From NCBI GenBank assembly GCA_905250115.1, contig CAJNOI010000025.1:732697-796696 (forward strand): a stretch of 64,000 nucleotides of DNA, read 5' to 3'. This document shows, piece after piece, positions 38,661 through 50,504 of the stretch. The position numbers and the translations under genes were made by a program. This stretch comes from Adineta steineri. Taxonomy: Eukaryota > Rotifera > Eurotatoria > Adinetida > Adinetidae. Below the pieces are notes generated by a model. The model had not been told where the DNA came from. It ran no database searches and saw only the letters and a list, made by a program, of their open reading frames with translations. Numbering within the stretch: the stretch's first letter is position 1; each line of letters starts with the position of its first letter.

Positions 38661-39717
38661 TATATTAGTTATATTATGTTGTATTGAAATTCTTCTTGTG
38701 TTGATAATAAAGCAGAAGTTTTATGTACAAAGAGAATCAATAAAATATTCCACTAATTCATAGCTTCTGTTTGTATTTGAGATATACTTTACCTAACAAT
38801 ATCAAATGTCAAATTCATACTATATATTGTTATGGACTATCCAACAAACTGATAAATGTAGATAACTATGTTAAAAATTTACTATTTTATTGAAAATTTT
38901 CATAATCTAAACTGCTATTGACTGTATAGTATGTTTTCCCAGGGTGAAACTTTATAGGATGTAAATCTGAATAGAGTAGAAGAATTTTTGAAACTGCATT
39001 TTATTTTACTATTTTAATTCACGAACAGAGAAAAGATATTCTTGTGAAATTAAGTTACAAATAAATAAAGAATTGAAAAGTTATAATTTATCAATATCTA
39101 TGCTACGCATGTATATAGTAAACAAATGATTGAGGAATGTGACAGCTTCATATCAATTCTGAGAGTGCCAAGTGATGTATCTATTCAGGTTCTTCGGAAA
39201 AGATCTGATCACCAGTTCAGAAGATTCGATTGTCACTCGCGTATTCTTACTCCAGGGTGTGATTTAATTTGGAGACAAGTACTCTTCTAATATTCATATC
39301 CACCAATGAAGTGTATAGAGATTTTCTCAATTATCGAATATATGAATGCTCAATAGGATCAAAACTGTATCAATAGTTAGCAATTTACAATACTACTCTG
39401 TTATGGATTGAAATAGGTTGTAAAGTTTAGAAAACCTTGGCCAACAAAATCTTTTTTTAATATCATGTATTGGAGTAGTACTTTATCAATACACTCTTCA
39501 TCGTTATTTCTTTATTTTTGTATTTTACAAAACTTTTTGTAACAAAAATAATCAGTTTTCGTCAATGAATCATCGTACAACTTCAGCCACTACAAAAGTC
39601 AATAATTCATTCCTCTATTAGGAATTTAATCGTTTGTATAGAAAAGAAAGAGAACGTTCTTTATTATCACATATCATTGTTACATTCGACATACATGTCC
39701 ATATTTCATGAAAAAAC
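38661..39717. other. Spacer between P450 pseudogene and P450 (left arm)
   Basis: AT-rich spacer with a counterpart at about 55285-56406 on the right arm. Presumably holds the P450 promoter; no specific element assigned. Confidence 0.5.
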
Positions 39718-41353
39718 ATGTTTTCAGTGACATTTGCTATTGTCCTACTTTTTTTCTCTATTGTTTATTATTATTTTAAATCCAAATATTTTACGTTACA
39801 TGGCCCTATACCTGGCATTCCACCTCACTTTATGTTCGGAAATTTACTTCATTGCGCATTTCTTTTACCAGGAGCTGGATCAATACCAGATGTTTTTCTA
39901 TACATGAGAGAAAGGTTTGGTGATGTTTATCAACTATGGCTGGGATCAAAACGTATGATAATGATCAATTGTCTTGAAGATGCACAACATATATTTTCTC
40001 ATCGACTAATCTATGATCAAGGTGATGTTTTTACTAAAAACCTCAAAATCATAAATCCACATGGAGTTATTTGTTTAAAAGGTATATTTATTTTGATACA
40101 TTTATTCAACTGATGATTAGAATGTTATTTATTTAGGTGCAGAATTCAAACGACATGCTAGTTTTACGGCTCCATTGTTCCGTCGTGCAAAAATTCTTGT
40201 TCATTTTAATACAATTACTGAATGTACTGATAAATTATTAGATCGATGGCGTACTCAATACAAAGATTCAAACGAAGTTCATCTAGATATGATTGAACAA
40301 TCACAACAATTATTACTTGGTATATTTGGTTTTATTGCTTTTGATTATGATCTTCAAACACTTGAGGAAAATTCAGGCAATAATAAACATGAACTTACTG
40401 AAGCATTTCATTCATTTCTAAATACTATGCAAATTGTTCTTCAATTACCAACATTTGTAGCTCGAATCTTCTGGTTTTTAAACTTTAAAGCACGACGAGC
40501 ACGAACTATTATTGATCAATATGTAAACGATATGATTGAACATGAATTAAATTCACCATCAGAAATGAGATCAGAACGTAAACGAACAAGTTTTATAGCA
40601 TCATTGGTAACTTCTTTACAAGAAGATGAAAAAGTTGAAGCAGCGAAACCGGAAGAAGAAAAGAAAGGTAGATTGTTCGAAATAAAAAGTATTATTTTAT
40701 TCATAGATAGTGAATATATAGGACTGTCTCGAGTCGAAGTAATGAGTGAAATGATTGGATTTCTTGGTGCTGGTTATGGCACAACATCAACTTCGCTTAT
40801 ATGGTTCATTTATTTTATGAGTAAAAATTCACAAATTCAAAATCAAATCAAAAAGGAACTGGCTGAATACAATGGTCAACATATTTCACACGAACAACTG
40901 GATTCACTTGTTTATTTAGAATGTGTCCTTCGTGAATTATTACGTTTAGTTGGACCTGCATTAGGCACTGTTCGAACATTAACAACGGATGATAAACTAC
41001 CAGCAAGTGGATTTGAATTGAAGAAAGGTGAATCAGTCATGATTTCATTTTATGCTTTAGCAAGAGATAAACGTTATTGGTCTGATTTGTATGATCTCAA
41101 TGAATTTCATCCTGAACGATTTCTTTATGATACAGAACATAAAAATAATCTGTCTGCATTGATGGCATTTGGTGGTGGTCATCGACAATGTATGGGGCAA
41201 GATTTAGCTCGATTGGAATTGAAGTTGATTTGTGCAAGACTTATGCAATTTGTAAGTTTTGGTGATGGTGGAAATGAAGTAAATAGTGGAGGATATGATG
41301 TAACAAATGTAAATAAACCAAAGAAAATTGGTGTAACTGTTAGATTTGATTAA
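39718..41353 (+). CDS. Cytochrome P450 monooxygenase, left-arm copy
   Basis: Predicted 508-residue microsomal (class II) P450. Exons: 39718-40081, 40137-40667 and 40722-41353. It starts with an N-terminal membrane anchor (MFSVTFAIVLLFFSIVYYYF) and a proline hinge (HGPIPGIPPHF). Landmarks: I-helix GAGYGTTSTS, K-helix ExxR in LRELLRL, HPERF, and the heme loop FGGGHRQCMG with its Cys ligand. All catalytic landmarks are intact. Substrate and CYP family cannot be assigned from motifs alone. The 54-bp intron at 40668-40721 has no stop and is a multiple of three, so retention would add 18 residues. The homologous intron on the right arm is 56 bp, which supports its being a real intron. Confidence 0.92.
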
Positions 41354-41682
41354 TTATATAATTTTGTAACATATTCTCTTATGCCTTTAAAAAAAACACA
41401 GTACTTTTACATTTATTTTTTTTGCGGGTTGCAGTAAATCTGTTTTAGCTTTAGAATTGAAAGCCGCGTATATCATGAATTGCTTAGGTAACATTTACAT
41501 CAACTTTTAAAGTTGATTTTTTTGTCATATTATGATACAGAACCTTAGAGGCTTTGCAATTGTCTTATTAAAAACTAGCTTCAAGATTAATCTAATATGT
41601 AATATTGTTTGACTCCATGAAAAAAGAGAGGAGAAAAATGTAAGACAGACAATAGCTATACTGTTGATATTAACAATTTAAG

Positions 41683-41931
41683 TAGCGCTAGGCGAGTACG
41701 GACTTTCTCGAGTGCGAGTACAACAAAACCGTATCAACACGAGTACTATTGTATCGAGGGTGACTAAGAGTTTTTACCATAGTTGGTAGAGGGAAAAATC
41801 TATATTTAAATAGTCGAAACAAAAAGACGTCAAAAATTCATGTCATCCATGCAGCACATAATCGAATAGTAATTTTTTATGAGACATAATTAAGAACTCC
41901 AAGATCATATTGAGTACTTTGCCCAGCTCTG
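41683..41931. mobile_element. hAT-like MITE with 8-bp target duplication (left arm)
   Basis: A 249-bp element flanked by identical 8-mers AATTTAAG (41675-41682 and 41932-41939). The right end reads GCCCAGCTCTG and the left end TAGCGCTAGGCGAGTACG, an imperfect inverted repeat of the CAGAGCTGGGC type. The interior is rich in GAGTAC repeats. An 8-bp duplication is the hAT superfamily signature. No transposase. The orthologous insertion on the right arm has the same target duplication. Confidence 0.8.
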
Positions 41932-42596
41932 AATTTAAGACTATAGTAGTAGTTTTGCTTTGGTCTTTGACCGTCTTGATTTATCTATTTCATCTCAAAT
42001 TTATCACTCATAATGCGTAAGTAAATATATATATATAAATCTGAGAGCAAGTTTATTGCATTGCTAGTTGTAAATATAAAATTTGACGTTTGCTTGAGAC
42101 TTTTTCTGACAAATATTTTATTTCTTCATTTGTAATTGACATCATATTCATGTTTCGAATTTGTACAATATCAAAATACTCTCTTAATTAGCTTAGACAA
42201 GAATGGTATCATAAGTTTATTATTATTTAGGTCAGTTAAAATTACTTTTAAAAATGTCACGAGGTAATTTCGAACACGTGATGAAGATAACATGCAAAAA
42301 GAACTTCGCTTAATCATAGCTATAACAATATTTGACAAATTAATCAACAAGTCCTTCAACCTTAAGCTATTCGTCCAACGGATGATTTATTATTTTAACA
42401 ACTTACATCATGAACAGAAAACATGATTAATCATTTCAATGATTCATTATTTCTTAATTATCAATTTCATAATAATATTGACAAAAAAATTCTCGTAAAA
42501 ATTATTTTTATTTCATTAATAAAAAACAAACAAATATACTGAATAAATTATGATATGTACGGAGGCACGTAGACATGTTCGATGGTAGCTATTAGC

Positions 42597-42604
42597 TATA
42601 TAAG
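42597..42604 (+). promoter_or_regulatory. TATA-like box upstream of TLF gene (left arm)
   Basis: TATATAAG about 140 bp before the TLF start codon, within a stretch conserved on both arms (AGCTATTAGCTATATAAGAA). Suggestive only. Confidence 0.35.
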
Positions 42605-42742
42605 AACGATCGAAATCATCAGCTGCGAGACAGCAGACAGTGAAATCAAAAGAAATAAATAAAAAAAAAGAACAACAACATATGTACTGTCAATATTATT
42701 TGAAACTAAATAAAAAATTCAGTCAGATAAATAATTATAATA

Positions 42743-44474
42743 ATGTTTTCAACAACTAATGTAAATCCATCAGTAGTATCAACTTCTGCCGTTGTTCATC
42801 CTAATTATCAAATAATGAATACACCAAATAATCATCATACATTTGTTTCATCGTCTTCAACAAATCCTTCTTGGCATTTAACAGCTCCGACATCATCGGC
42901 TGTTTCAAAAATCAATAAAAATTCATCAACATATTATATTACAACACAACCATCATCAACACCGAATAATATTATTCGTCAGTCTTCACAAACAGTACAT
43001 CTCGTCTCACCATCCTATACATTAATCAATAATAGTAATACAACAATAACTGGACAAGGTCCAACAATATCAAATTTAAATAATAATAATAATAATAATT
43101 TTCAAACGGGTACTTGTATTGATAAATCTACACTTGGACGATTAGCGACATCAACAATTCAACGACAAATAATTTTAGAAAATGTCGAAGAAAAGGTTGA
43201 ATGAAAAGAAAATTTTTCAAATTTGATTTTTGTAAAAGAAAAAACTAACAAAAAATACTTTAAAATTTCTTTTTAGACAAATGACATTGATACACAAAAT
43301 AATCAACAAGATCCTGAAATAGAATTATTTGTAAATAATATTGTTTGTTCATTTGCACTTGGTTGTAAATTGAATCTACGGAAAATTGCTATGGAAGCAG
43401 CGAATGTTATTTATAAACGTGGCAATGCTGTATGTTTTGTTTTTTTTCTTATTTTAAAAGCAAATCTATTTTCTTTTTTTTGTCTTATAGATGCTATTGA
43501 TGAAGATGCGAAATCCATATTGTTCAGCCAACCTTTGGTCATCGGGCAAAGTGACAGTGACAGGAACAACGAGGTGTGTGTAAAAGGATAAATTCTATTA
43601 GTAGCATTACAGATAAATGTATACCGCTACATATTCCAGTGAGGTTGATGCACAACGTGCGGCACGACGTGTTGCTCGATGCTTACAACGACTCGGATTC
43701 AACACCAAATTTCGAAACTATCGTATTGTCAACTGTCTTGCAACGTGTTCAATGCCATGGACAATTGATATTGTTAAACTAAGTCGTTTGTATTCTGAAT
43801 GTGTCAGGTAATTGAAGAAAAAAAACTACAAATGATGATTTTATTTTTAATATTGATCTTTCTTTTTTTAGTTATGAACCTGAAATTCATCCAGGTGCTA
43901 CAGTCAGATTGAACAATAGAGCCGTTCTCAAAGTTTTTACCACTGGAAGTGTGACATTGACAGGTAATTGTATAAACGAAATCATTCATTAAATTTTCAT
44001 AGAATTTAAGATTATGATCTTCATTTATTAATATAAATACAGAATAATGGGAGTAGAATAATAAATGTTTTAGTTTACCTAGGGAATAGAATCAATAAAT
44101 CTTATCAATCTCTCTATGGTCAGTAGTAGGATTTCCCTAGTTGTGTAGTTATTTATTTATACTCAAAGCGAATAAAATCTGCGCAACTTTTCTGATACAT
44201 TCAGTAGATGAATGCCAAATTTTACTTTTGCTTTATTTGATTAAACCATACCTCTTTAAATCAATACTTCATTGCTCGATCTAAACCATAAATCTCTCTA
44301 AGGTATATGTATTATTTATATTTTCTTGTAGAACTTAATTTAATCGAAAATAATGATTTGAAATTTATTTTAGCACCATCTGTTGATGTTATCAATACGG
44401 CAGTAAATGATTTCTATCCTCAATTATTCGAATGTCGAAAAAATAATCGTAATACTAATGAACAACGCCAATAA
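42743..44474 (+). CDS. TBPL1: TBP-like factor (TLF/TRF2 type), left-arm copy
   Basis: Predicted 349-residue core-promoter factor. Exons: 42743-43195, 43277-43429, 43491-43573, 43640-43807, 43872-43963 and 44374-44474, all in phase. The first 150 residues are Ser/Thr/Asn-rich and low complexity. A two-repeat TBP saddle follows: LNLRKIAMEAANVIYKR, LWSSGKVTVTGTT, AARRVARCLQRLGFNTKF, then YEPEIHPGATVR and FTTGSVTLTAPSVD. The KIAMEAANVIYKR form matches TLF (TBPL1) rather than TBP, and TLFs generally bind TFIIA but not TATA boxes. Human TBPL1 is 186 residues; the N-terminal extension is the main difference. The acceptor at 43639 (not 43615) avoids a stop. Confidence 0.9.
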
Positions 44475-45222
44475 ATCTTACAATCCCGTCTAGTTGTTTT
44501 TTCTCGTGACTATCATCATATTTCTCTTTCTTTATTGTGTTTTCTCTTCTTCTTCTTCTTCTCGGGCTGTATATATATATATCTTAATATCATTTAAAAA
44601 GTCTTTTTGTCTCTACTACTACTACTACTAGTTCTCTTTTTTCTGTTGCTCATCTATCAAAACAAAGTCACATAAGTTTTTTTTCTTCTCTTCTTTTCTC
44701 TTTTGATTGTTATTCAATTTCGTATATATATATATATATTTCTCTTTCTCTCTACAAATTTGTATATATATTTATATATGTATAGATAAAGAGAACAAAA
44801 CTTGATGATGAATAGCACCAAAGCATCTTCATCAATTGTAATTCTTCTTATATGTGAATTTTCTTGTTTTTGTGTGTGCGTGTGCGTATGCCAAATTGTC
44901 ATAGCCATTAACAAAGTTGACGCGATGCATATTAACAAACATATATATACATACATATATATATATGTAGTTTGATATTTTTTTTTTCTTCTTAATAGGC
45001 CATGTCTATCTTTTTCTTTTTTTTTGTTTTGTTTTAAATCTATATCTACTTGTTTTCTTTTTTCTTTATGTGCGCGTTATTTGATCTCGTTGGTATACAA
45101 AAACACAAATGAAAAAAAAAAGAAACAAAAAGTAAATTTGAACATTCAGGCAATTAACAACATTGACTTGAACTTATAATTACGTTTGTGTAATGATCAT
45201 GATTTTGTTTTTCGTTCTTTAG
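44475..45222. other. Spacer with microsatellites; inner end of left arm
   Basis: Contains CTT runs (near 44549), a CTA run (near 44615-44632), TA tracts and GT-rich sequence near 44870-44890. The inverted duplication ends within it at 44833. No gene. Confidence 0.6.
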
Positions 45223-45932
45223 ATGGCATTATTTATGCGAAAATGTTTAGGCATTTCCACTATAGGAAAGCAGTTTGGAACATGTTTATATCGACGATTG
45301 AGTATGACACCATTATCAAGTATGAATAGGAAAGCCTGATAAGAAAGATCGGAATTGTTTATTTTCATTTAGCTAGTATATCTTCTTCGATTGGATACGA
45401 ACCTATTAATTTTCGAATACCTTTACCTCGTCAGTTACCTTCTTCACAATCAACACCAATGCCTACTACACTTCCAACATCTATCATATCATCCAATACA
45501 ATAACTATACTAGATAAATGTTCTTTATATGATGATCTTCTTTATTATGATTGTCCATCGAATAGAAATGAAAAAGTTCAATGCGCTTGGACATCAACAA
45601 ATTATCGTTATAAACGTCAAAGACGTGTACGAAATCATCCAAGTCGTTTAACAAATACTGTTAAATATCGTTCACGTCGTATGCGTTTACATCATAGAAA
45701 GAAATGGTTAAAAAAATTTAAATATGATTTACTTAAAAAATTACGTGAAAAAATAAAACGTCGAGGTAAATTATTTGAAATGGAAAATTCAATAATACTT
45801 GGTAAAGCTGATCAATTTAATGCTGAATATTATGTTAAACGTGAATTAGAAAAAGCAAAATTTTATGGTTATCATGTCTCACCTACATATGATCAAATAC
45901 GTGATGATATTAATAGACTTAAAATTGAATAA
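45223..45932 (+). CDS. Probable mitoribosomal protein mS38/AURKAIP1-like
   Basis: Predicted 218 residues from exons 45223-45319 and 45373-45932. The start reads MALFMRKCLGISTIGK then LYRRLS, a basic, Ser-containing leader with no acids in its first 27 residues, as in mitochondrial presequences. The C-terminal half has a very basic helix (RSRRMRLHHRKKWLKKFKYD) followed by KKLREKIKRRG, resembling the conserved C-terminus of mS38/AURKAIP1 (Cox24 family), which binds small-subunit rRNA. The assignment rests on this basic motif and the leader, so it is provisional. A splice-acceptor-like TTCGTTCTTTAG ends directly before the ATG. Confidence 0.55.
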
Positions 45933-46809
45933 CTAGGTTATTTTTTCTTCTTCTTGTATTTGTTAAAGATATTTGTACTGTTTTCGTTCTTATTTCTTTT
46001 TTTTTCTCTCTTGCTTGTTTCAAAGATTAGAAAAGAGAACGTCAAAGAAAAATATTGTTTTTAATTGATGTTTATAAGCAAAAAGAATGTTGTCTTGTTC
46101 ATCTTATCGTTCAGTTCATTGAAAATAATGATAACAAAATTGCACTATAATGATGAAAAAAGAAAAAAATTGAGTCTCTATTTTTTCATTAAGTAGAATT
46201 CAATAATTATATCATTAAATTCAATTTTAGTTTACAATCAAACAGAGAAATATGAGAATCTTATTTATTTTACACCTACAGTTGAATTCAAAATTTTTTC
46301 GAATGGGCGTTATAATAAGACATCTATAATCTAGACTATACATTAAAAATCAAATTTCTATTAACATAAACATATGTATATTGAATTTCGCATAGCTGAC
46401 CAATACAAATCATTAGATTATTATCTATACTAATTGAAAATTATTGATTAACTCTATTTATGATTATTTTAAATAGTAATATAAACAAAAGTATAATCGA
46501 TAAATTCTCTAGTTCATTTATATACTCATTAATAAATATTTTATATATTTAATTGGTTGTAAAAGGGCCACTTAAATATAAATTTACTTGTAATTTATCA
46601 TATAAATCAATCTAACATTTTTCCATTATCATCTTTTTTTTCACTGATCATATGATTATCGTACAATTTTATAATGTCTCACATTCAACCATATAGGTGA
46701 TTCGTCACGCACTAATGCACAGCTATATCATTTTTTTTTGTCTCTTGTCTCGTCTCGTTCTATTCATCCAAGTAACGACCTAAATTCATACAGAGTAAAA
46801 ATTGAAATA
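45933..46809. other. Intergenic region in the unique centre
   Basis: AT-rich spacer between the mS38-like gene and the Q-rich gene; no gene recognised. Confidence 0.5.
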
Positions 46810-48736
46810 ATGACAACAAGACCTAATCCACAGATATCATATTCAGCAATGCATAATAATAATAATGATGATCAACTTTTTTCTGACGACCAAATAGCAC
46901 GTTATGATGCAGATACTATAAAAAATCGTTATGGTGATAACTGGAGAAACTATGCGTCAAATATACGTGAAATAAAACAAGCAGACGGAACAATTGTACG
47001 AGGTAAATAAATGCAAACTTCTTCTTTTTTCCTAAATTTATTCATTAAAAAATTTAATTATTTTAGAATATATTATTGAAGATCCAACTTTACTTAGAGA
47101 AATTAAACCAACTTTAGATTCAACATCATCAACAACAGGTTCCGATGATGAACAACGATCATCAAAAAATAAATTTGCTCAAATAAAAGCAAAATTTGAA
47201 CAAAAATCTTTAACAAATGTTATGGGATCTCCTTCATCATCATCTCCAAGTAGCAATACTACAACAATAACAACACGTCGAAATTCTAGTAAACAAAGTA
47301 ATGATTTATATGAAAGAAATCATCGACGATCCAATGATACATCATCATCAAATCATCGAACAAATGTTGATCTTCCTCCTCCTCCACATCCAGTTCTTTC
47401 AAATACATCTTCAAGTAATGCAAATAGTGTTCAATCAAAAATATCATCACATCAATCAATGCGACGTTTAAATTCAGCTGATGAAGCTGATGAAGAAGTA
47501 CATCGTATACATCGAGAAAGTCAAGAACTTCGTCAACGACATAATGCTCCATCTCCTGTACCACAAATCAATAATCCAATAAAACAACAACCCAATGTTC
47601 AATATGAAGTTATTGATGAAGATGGAAATCCTATGGTTATTGATGATGTACATGATTTAATTAAAATGTCAGGTGTTACAGCACGAGAAGTTAAACAACC
47701 GAATGGTACTATACTTCGAGAATATGTTATTGATGATCCAGAAATATTATCAAAATTTCGTTCACAACAACAATCACCAACAATGTCTCAACAACGAAAT
47801 TCTCATGATAATATTCCTGCACCTCCACCACGTGTTCCTTTAAAACAACCGACATTATTTCGTCAAGGATCATCAAATGGTGATCAAAGTTCTCCAACTA
47901 ATATTCAACATGTTCGTGTACTTGAACCACAACGTCGTTATGAATATGTAACAACATCTGGTAAACGTATTGAATTTATGATAACAAATTCAGGATTAGA
48001 TAGTTCAACACTCAATGATTCAGATATACGTGAAGTAGCTACTGCAATTAATACACGTCTCTTACCAGATTCTTCACCAGCTTCTACTATTCCAACACAA
48101 CCATTTAGTCTTCCTAAACAATGGCATCCAGCTGTTGATTTAACACATCGTGATTTACCAGTACGACAACGAATTGGTTCAGATAATCAACCACCTCGAA
48201 ATACTTCTAATACTGCTTTTCATCAAGTACATCCATTGCATACAGAATTATCTCGTTCAGCATCTTATGGTGCACTTAATCAAACATCATATCAACAAAC
48301 ATTTGCACCCGTTTTTACTGAACCACTTATTGATTGGAGTGCACTTCAACAACAAGATCCACATGGTCAGATTGATCCTCAACTTGTTAAACAATTTATT
48401 ACACAAAAACATCAATCTGGAACTTTTCAAACATCAGCTCAATTTTTACCAGGACAACAACAACAACAACAAATACAACTACCAAAACAAACACCACCCC
48501 AACCGCAACAACAACAACAACAACAACAACAACAAATGTCAAGATCCGCAGCTTCATCACCACAACAAAACCATGCACCTATATTCTATCCACAATCAAT
48601 GCCTTATCCATATCAAGGACAACATCAACATGGTGTTACACTTATGACTACTGATAATAATGATTCAAATCAACAACATCAACATCAACATCAACAACAA
48701 GCAACTATGATTAATAATGGACATACTAGAATTTAA
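46810..48736 (+). CDS. Unrecognised Q/S-rich protein with a duplicated motif
   Basis: Predicted 620 residues from exons 46810-47002 and 47067-48736. No known domain is recognised. A motif occurs twice: REIKQADGTIVREYIIEDP (about 53-71, spanning the intron) and REVKQPNGTILREYVIDDP (about 271-289). Each copy is followed by a leucine/basic stretch. The rest is low complexity: Ser/Asn-rich, Pro runs, and poly-Gln made mostly of CAA codons (near 48456-48535), with a His/Gln tail. A KFAQIKAKFEQKS stretch may be helical. No signal peptide or membrane segment, so probably intracellular. The start ATG 46810 is the first in frame after upstream stops, although an upstream exon cannot be excluded. Confidence 0.75.
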
Positions 48737-50043
48737 TTTTCAATTAGAACATACATTTATGTTATAGAATGAATATGTATTTGTTTTAAACATTCCATAA
48801 ACACGTTGCTACATTTTCGCATGTAGATATCTTTGATAATAATCTTTTCTCTATATTTAAATCTCAATTCTTTTTTTGCTTCTTTTGCATATATATATAT
48901 ATATTGTTAAAAATATGTCGGCCATCTTCTTTTAATTTGTATTTCATTCGACTGTGTAATTATTTGTTTCCGTTAAAAGATGAACGTAGGCTATATGAGG
49001 TATATAATTACAAGGAAATGAGAAAATGCTCAGGATAATCAAAGATCGCATGTCATCATAAGAAAAAAGAAAAAAGAACATATGAAACAAGATAAAAATC
49101 ATAAGTCAACAGCGTCTTCATCTAAAATAAATTGATTAGAATAATCCCCTTTTTTTAAATACGTGTTTATGCATCACGAAAATTGTTCAATATCACGAAA
49201 TAACATCAAATCTCGTTTACTTTTCAATTTCAACATGTATGATTATAGATCGATTGAATAAATTGTCATATGTATTTTTAAGTAAAACTATGATTAATTC
49301 AGTATAAATAATTTATGAAAAAGTATAGAATAATTAGTAGAGAATATCACTATCAATTAGAAATTGAACTTTATATATGCACTTTTATTTTATAGGTTAT
49401 GACAGACAAAAGTATCTATGAGAATCTTCAATATAAGAGTGATATTAATAGTATATGATGGAAATTATTGTGATTTGTTAAATCTAATTTTTTCAATATT
49501 GATAAAAACTTTTCACGTGTAATTCCGTTCGATATAGAACGTTTATAATAATTCTATTTCAGTTCTAAAAATAACATATAGTTATAAAAAGCATTTCTCT
49601 CTCTTTCATATTAATTAGATGACACTAATTAGATATTCTAAAAGAATATCGATACTGTCTATATATCCGTTCAATGATCAGGAAAACCTTTTTCTCCTTT
49701 TTCCCATACAACATAATCATTATTGACAACAATATTGTATACAATTATGTTCGACCACTTATAAAAAATTAATAGATTCAAATCCGGATGAAAATTATTA
49801 TCTCAAAAACGATACTAAGAATAATAAATCCCTCTTTTCACTAGTAATTCTAGACATCCGAGAATGCTCTTCTTTTTTCTCCTCTCTATTTATATATTCC
49901 ATATATTAATAGATATATAAATGATAGTGAATACATTGAAAATAAGATTTTATCTTTTTCTTTCCTTGTTTTTTCTTTCCCTCTATGCGACTTTTATCAA
50001 GAGCAAGAGACAGAATCAACGATTAGATCTTAACAAAAAAAAA
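48737..50043. other. Intergenic region up to the second gap
   Basis: AT-rich 3' flank of the Q-rich gene, ending in an A run at the gap. The frame at 49921-50148 runs into N and is not a gene. Confidence 0.6.
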
Positions 50044-50143
50044 NNNNNNNNNNNNNNNNNNNNNNNNNNNNNNNNNNNNNNNNNNNNNNNNNNNNNNNNN
50101 NNNNNNNNNNNNNNNNNNNNNNNNNNNNNNNNNNNNNNNNNNN
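50044..50143. other. Assembly gap of 100 N
   Basis: Exactly 100 N. The next base, 50144, is the complement of left-arm base 44833, so the inner edge of the right arm is set by this gap. Confidence 0.99.
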
Positions 50144-50504
50144 GATGAAGATGCTTTGGTGCTATTCATCATCAAGTTTTGTTCTCTTTATCTATACATA
50201 TATAAATATATATACAAATTTGTAGAGAGAAAGAGAAATATATATATATATATATACGAAATTGAATAACAATCAAAAGAGAAAAGAAGAGAAGAAAAAA
50301 AACTTATGTGACTTTGTTTTGATAGATGAGCAACAGAAAAAAGAGAACTAGTAGTAGTAGTAGTAGAGACAAAAAGACTTTTTAAATGATATTAAGATAT
50401 ATATATATACAGCCCGAGAAGAAGAAGAAGAAGAGAAAACACAATAAAGAAAGAGAAATATGATGATAGTCACGAGAAAAAACAACTAGACGGGATTGTA
50501 AGAT

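Larger units (their letters stand above)
41354..42742. other. Spacer between P450 and TLF genes (left arm)
   Basis: Holds the P450 3' region, a hAT-like MITE (41683-41931) and the TLF upstream region. A short antisense frame at 42171-42359 also occurs on the right arm, but with many changes and no domain; it is not taken as a gene. Confidence 0.5.
38030..44833 (+). repeat. Left arm of a large inverted duplication
   Basis: This interval matches the reverse complement of 50144-57065 in the same gene order: P450 pseudogene, P450, hAT-like MITE, TLF. Introns, intergenic sequence and microsatellites are conserved. The outer boundary is near TCTAGCAAAA at 38032. The inner boundary at 44833 coincides exactly with the base where the right arm meets the N gap, so the true arm may be longer. 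P450 proteins of the two arms differ at about 12 of 508 residues; TLF proteins differ by two substitutions and one Asn. Confidence 0.95.

Noticed and set aside
42171-42359. Antisense 62-codon frame shared by both arms (also 52615-52803)
   Set aside because: It changes at many residues between arms, unlike the real genes, and has no domain.
47286-48647. Long alternative-frame and antisense ORFs over the Q-rich gene
   Set aside because: Produced by CAA/CAT repeats of the real coding frame (poly-Asn, poly-His and poly-Leu translations).
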